A stretch of 27,066 bases of DNA from an uncultured Candidatus Melainabacteria bacterium (GTDB lineage: Bacteria > Cyanobacteriota > Vampirovibrionia > Gastranaerophilales > Gastranaerophilaceae): contig CAKVLN010000017.1 in the NCBI GenBank assembly GCA_934757275.1, forward strand, positions 1-27,066, read 5' to 3'. Of the stretch, positions 24,370-27,066 are shown piece after piece; within the stretch, counting starts at the first letter, position 1, and each line of letters starts with the position of its first letter. The notes under the pieces are model-generated. The model saw nothing but the letters and a program-made list of their open reading frames with translations. It made no database searches and was not told the origin of the DNA. The translations under genes and the position numbers were made by a program.

Positions 24370-26049
24370 ATGGAATTATTTAAGAAGAGTATTGTAATTG
24401 GTGTTTCCGTTACTCCAGAAGTTGGTTTAGAAGTAGCGCAAATCGATATGATGTCAAGGACTGTCCTCAAATATGCAGTAAGACCTTTAGAATATGATAT
24501 AAACCGCAGAGATATCGCAGATTTGGATATCTTTAAAGAAACTTTGAACGACATGTTAGACGAACTACAAATTCAAAAGGGTGCGTCTATTGTTTTAAAT
24601 CTTCCTGCAGTTACATTCAAAGTAAATGATTATCCTGCATCTTTAGACGAAAATCAAATTAGTAATGCTATTGATGAGGAGTTAGCAGAGCATTTTATTT
24701 TCCAAAATAATGAGCCTTGCGTAGCTGTTACTGCATTACCAAACTCAACAATCCAATTTACAAAAGTTGTGTATACTGCAGTTCAAAGAACGACTATTGT
24801 TGAACTTGTAATGGCAATAAAAGATTTGGGTTACAAAACTTTAGCAATTGATACATCAGTTAACTCAACTTTGAACGCATTAATGCTAAAAGAAAGAGTT
24901 AATGTTGAAGGCGATACTTCATGGGTATTAATGTTAGTTGAAAACAATTGTTGTCGTATTTTGACAATGAGCGGAAGAAACTATGTAGACTCATTTGAAG
25001 AAAAAATCAGTATTGGTGAAATTTTAGGCGATGCTGAAAACTACTCAACAGTTATTTCAGCAGTTGCTCCAATCTTGAAGAACATACCATCACAATATTT
25101 GTGCGTTGTTTCTAAGACAAATATCATAAGTGCAGAAATTTTAGCAAGTAAGTTGAATTACTCAGCTCCAATTATTCACCAGGAAGCTAATAACTTTTCA
25201 CAAGAAGCGTTTATGGACTTGGCTCCTGAAGTTGATGATTCATTGGCAACAACCGTTTCTTTGGATATCATTGGTGCTGCAATTTATAACGAATTTTTGC
25301 CATATTCAACTGCGCACTTAAACTTGTTCAACAAGTCATTGGGCGATTTGTATTTAGAAGAGCAACCACCGGAAATTACTATTGCTGGACACAAAATGAT
25401 TCTTACTCCAGAGAATTTAATCAAAATCTTTATAGTAGTGGCAATTTTAGTATTAGTACCAACGATTATTGGATTAATAACATTAGTAGCTAATATTAAC
25501 GGGCTAAGAAATTCAAATGCTGAATTAGATACAAAAATTGAACAAATGAATAAGTTCTTGAAAGACAACGAAGACGTTTCTTCTGATTTGTTTGATGAAG
25601 GTGACGAAATCAGAGCTGGTTTAGAACACAACAAGAATATTTATTCTTATTACACAATTATTGGAACAGAAATTCCTAAAAAATTGTGGCTAACTCACGT
25701 TAAGTTCTCTGATAAGACTACTATTGAAGGTCAAGCAGATAATTTGGAAAGTGTTTATGCTTTCTTTAGAAGTATCAAAGACTACAATCCAGAATCTGCT
25801 ATCAAGTTACAAAAATTAGGTTTGGCAACAAATACGCCACCTAAGGTTATAGAAGATGAAAATAGCTTAGATAATCCAGAGGCTTCAAACTTTGAAACTG
25901 ATTCAATTTTGACTTCATTAAACGCAGATTTCTATGAATTTAGAATTTCTGACGAACCAGAAGTTAAAAAAGAAGATTTGGCAAAGAACAAAGAGAATCA
26001 AGATGGTAGCGGACAAGATTTACCAGACTTGGAAAACATAAAAGAATAA
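24370..26049 (+). CDS. PilM-PilN fusion protein (GspL-like layout) of a type IV pilus or type II secretion machine
   Basis: 559 residues. Residues 1-330 form a PilM-type actin-like cytoplasmic domain, starting KSIVIGVSVTPEVGLEVAQI; the phosphate-binding glycine pattern of PilM is weak. A single membrane helix spans 353-374 (FIVVAILVLVPTIIGLITLV), followed by a coiled coil (377-404) and a PilN-type domain with PKKLWLTHVKF (436-446) and TTIEGQAD. A charged tail of about 60 residues (505-559) is extra. In most type IV pilus systems PilM and PilN are separate; GspL of type II secretion has this fused order. It connects the cytoplasmic motor to the envelope alignment complex. A PilO-like gene follows 19 bases later. 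Confidence 0.85.
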   Translation: MELFKKSIVIGVSVTPEVGLEVAQIDMMSRTVLKYAVRPLEYDINRRDIADLDIFKETLNDMLDELQIQKGASIVLNLPAVTFKVNDYPASLDENQISNAIDEELAEHFIFQNNEPCVAVTALPNSTIQFTKVVYTAVQRTTIVELVMAIKDLGYKTLAIDTSVNSTLNALMLKERVNVEGDTSWVLMLVENNCCRILTMSGRNYVDSFEEKISIGEILGDAENYSTVISAVAPILKNIPSQYLCVVSKTNIISAEILASKLNYSAPIIHQEANNFSQEAFMDLAPEVDDSLATTVSLDIIGAAIYNEFLPYSTAHLNLFNKSLGDLYLEEQPPEITIAGHKMILTPENLIKIFIVVAILVLVPTIIGLITLVANINGLRNSNAELDTKIEQMNKFLKDNEDVSSDLFDEGDEIRAGLEHNKNIYSYYTIIGTEIPKKLWLTHVKFSDKTTIEGQADNLESVYAFFRSIKDYNPESAIKLQKLGLATNTPPKVIEDENSLDNPEASNFETDSILTSLNADFYEFRISDEPEVKKEDLAKNKENQDGSGQDLPDLENIKE

Positions 26050-26068
26050 CAAAAGGTGAAATACAAAT

Positions 26069-26722
26069 ATGGAAAAATATAAAAAGTATTATGGTGTAGT
26101 TGGTTTTTGCGTGGCAGTTGCAGTACTAATTTTTGTCGCTGTAAGTCTTATTTCACCAAAAATTAGTGAAATCACATCTTTAAAATCAGAAGCTGAACAA
26201 AAGCAAGGACAAGTAAATGATTTACAAACAAAATTAGACATTGTTAAACAGAAGATTAAGAGAATCAAAAACTCAATCACTTCCTCTCAAAAGAAAATTT
26301 ATTCTCCGGTGGAAACTGATTTGGGTAACGAAACACTATTCTTTACTTTGTACAACGATGTAATCGAAATGGTTCACACAAACTCAATCAAGATTAAAGC
26401 TATTGATTATACATATAATCCAGAAACAGATGCATTCGTTAAATTTGGAAAAGATGTTTATTTTGTATGTGATGTAAACATGGAATTAGTTTCTAATTAT
26501 GTAAATTTGGGTAAATTAATTCAAGATTTATACCAATATCCATACTATATCAAAATAAACGAAATCGAAGTTAAACCTTATGAAAAGGATAAAAAGATTT
26601 TGATTACTAATTTGAGCTTGAGATTGTATGCTCACACCGAACCAGAAGATGCACAACCAGCTGCAGACAAGGCCGCAGACGCACTTCCTTTGAATGGAGC
26701 AGATACTCAATTGCCACAGTAG
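26069..26722 (+). CDS. PilO/GspM-like alignment-complex protein
   Basis: 217 residues. A membrane helix at about 8-29 (VVGFCVAVAVLIFVAVSLIS), a coiled coil (about 32-75) and a ferredoxin-like domain with YVNLGKLIQDLYQYPYYIKI (about 145-164), the PilO signature region. The last 25 residues are Ala/Pro/Asp-rich. An AAAGGTGAA ribosome binding site precedes the ATG. PilO pairs with PilN in the periplasm. No pilP, pilQ or further pil gene follows; the operon ends in a strong terminator. Confidence 0.82.
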   Translation: MEKYKKYYGVVGFCVAVAVLIFVAVSLISPKISEITSLKSEAEQKQGQVNDLQTKLDIVKQKIKRIKNSITSSQKKIYSPVETDLGNETLFFTLYNDVIEMVHTNSIKIKAIDYTYNPETDAFVKFGKDVYFVCDVNMELVSNYVNLGKLIQDLYQYPYYIKINEIEVKPYEKDKKILITNLSLRLYAHTEPEDAQPAADKAADALPLNGADTQLPQ

Positions 26723-26742
26723 TTAGGTGGAATTTATTTTTG

Positions 26743-26780
26743 AACAACAGGCGAGCCAAAGGCTCGCCTGTTGTTTTGTT
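26743..26780 (+). terminator. Strong terminator of the pil operon
   Basis: AACAACAGGCGAGCC (26743-26757) and its exact complement (26761-26775) form a 15-pair stem with an AAA loop; TTTTGTT follows. Confidence 0.9.
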
Positions 26781-26815
26781 ACAACTGACGCTAACGCCAA
26801 ACAAGCAAATCATGG

Positions 26816-26846
26816 GTCATTCTGAGTGCGATTAGCACGAAGAATC
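26816..26846 (-). repeat. Intergenic repeat of the GATTCTTCG...CTCAGAATGAC type
   Basis: On the minus strand it begins GATTCTTCG, has a GTGC/GCAC stem, and ends CTCAGAATGAC. This is a widespread bacterial intergenic repeat often mis-translated as ILRFAQND. The rest of 26781-26929 shows no gene. Confidence 0.6.
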
Positions 26847-26929
26847 AAGCCTTTGATAAACTATTATCATTTGGTCAAAAACGGTAGGAAAGCTACGTCT
26901 AGCTAACTCTACAAAGCGTTCAACAGACG

Positions 26930-26997
26930 CAGTTCACACCCTCCCCTTTTTCCATTTCACATGGGGGAGGGGTAGGGGAGAGGGTGTATTTGAACTG
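26930..26997. repeat. Long imperfect hairpin (REP-like) next to the insertion sequence
   Basis: CAGTTCA (26930-26936) pairs with TGAACTG (26991-26997), CACCCTC (26937-26943) with GAGGGTG (26980-26986), then CCCCT (26944 onward, about four to five pairs) with AGGGG, with small bulges. G/C-rich, unlike the neighbouring DNA. Confidence 0.6.
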
Positions 26998-27066
26998 TCC
27001 CCCAAAAAGTGGACATTTAACTCGCAAGTAAAAAATTTCTATACTCAATCGGAGTCATTTTGTTTT
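26991..27066 (-). mobile_element. End of an IS3-type insertion sequence (cut by the window)
   Basis: The sequence GTCCCCCAAAAAGTGGACA near 26997-27015 looks like an IS3-family terminal repeat and lies directly after a transposase stop codon. The outer border could be TG at 26991 or a few bases inside, because TGAACTG is shared with the hairpin. The rest of the element lies outside. Confidence 0.6.
27017..27066 (-). CDS. IS3-family transposase (OrfB) C-terminus, partial
   Basis: Only the last 15 residues are in view: NKMTPIEYRNFLLAS, then TAA. The KMTPxEYR ending is typical of IS3-family OrfB (rve integrase core) transposases. The frame is open to the window border. Confidence 0.65.
   Translation of the reverse strand, partial: NKMTPIEYRNFLLAS

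Noticed and set aside
25284..25634. Minus-strand open frame of 116 codons opposite the PilMN gene
   Set aside because: A shadow of the membrane-helix region of the plus-strand gene; no start signals.

Overview
The window is a low-GC bacterial chromosome segment, most likely from a non-photosynthetic member of the Cyanobacteriota (Melainabacteria/Vampirovibrionia; a gut Gastranaerophilales-type genome is my best guess). The best evidence is a response regulator at 13956-14750 that follows the cyanobacterial RpaB/Ycf27 pattern almost block for block. No photosynthesis genes are visible. The lineage call rests on recalled family patterns, not on a search.

Layout. 1-5730: the 3' part of a very large protein with an Ala/Gly-rich N-terminal part, a solenoid of about 38-residue helical repeats, an HD phosphohydrolase domain and an unrecognised C-terminal module. 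5816-7279: a soluble two-PAS histidine kinase with no adjacent partner. 7284-9755 (minus): a UvrA of the short class that lacks the UvrB-binding domain. 9820-13722: an A+T-rich island of about 3.65 kb lying between direct repeats. Each repeat carries the last 14 bases of the tRNA-Glu gene at 13648-13722, so the island looks like an element parked at a tRNA 3' end. It encodes a DnaB/RecA-fold protein with a ruined P-loop, a NUMOD4/HNH endonuclease overlapping-operon partner of a WYL-domain regulator, and a WG-repeat protein. Each of its three transcription units has the same inverted repeat (CGACA-N5-TGTCG type) 33-60 bases before the start codon. I read this as a WYL-controlled regulon.

13648-16436 is housekeeping: tRNA-Glu(CTC), tRNA-His(GTG), the RpaB-like regulator, and divergent gltX. 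16592-18558 holds a CpaE/TadZ-like receiver-ATPase protein and a six-helix membrane protein. 18570-21182 (minus) holds a stand-alone CheR-like methyltransferase and a 17-repeat TPR protein. 21311-21601 is a compact unit that gene callers would miss: convergent promoters, each with a perfect TTGACA box, flank a 24-residue hydrophobic peptide with a strong but sequestrable ribosome binding site and a structured terminator. It resembles a type I toxin-antitoxin locus. 21641-24303 (minus) is a probable nadA-rlmB-sigma factor operon. 24370-26722 encodes a PilM-PilN fusion (the GspL layout) and a PilO-like protein, ending in a strong terminator. The right end has intergenic repeats and the end of an IS3-type element cut by the window border.

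The two places most worth a second look are the WYL-regulated tRNA-Glu island (9820-13722) and the small hydrophobic peptide locus (21311-21601).
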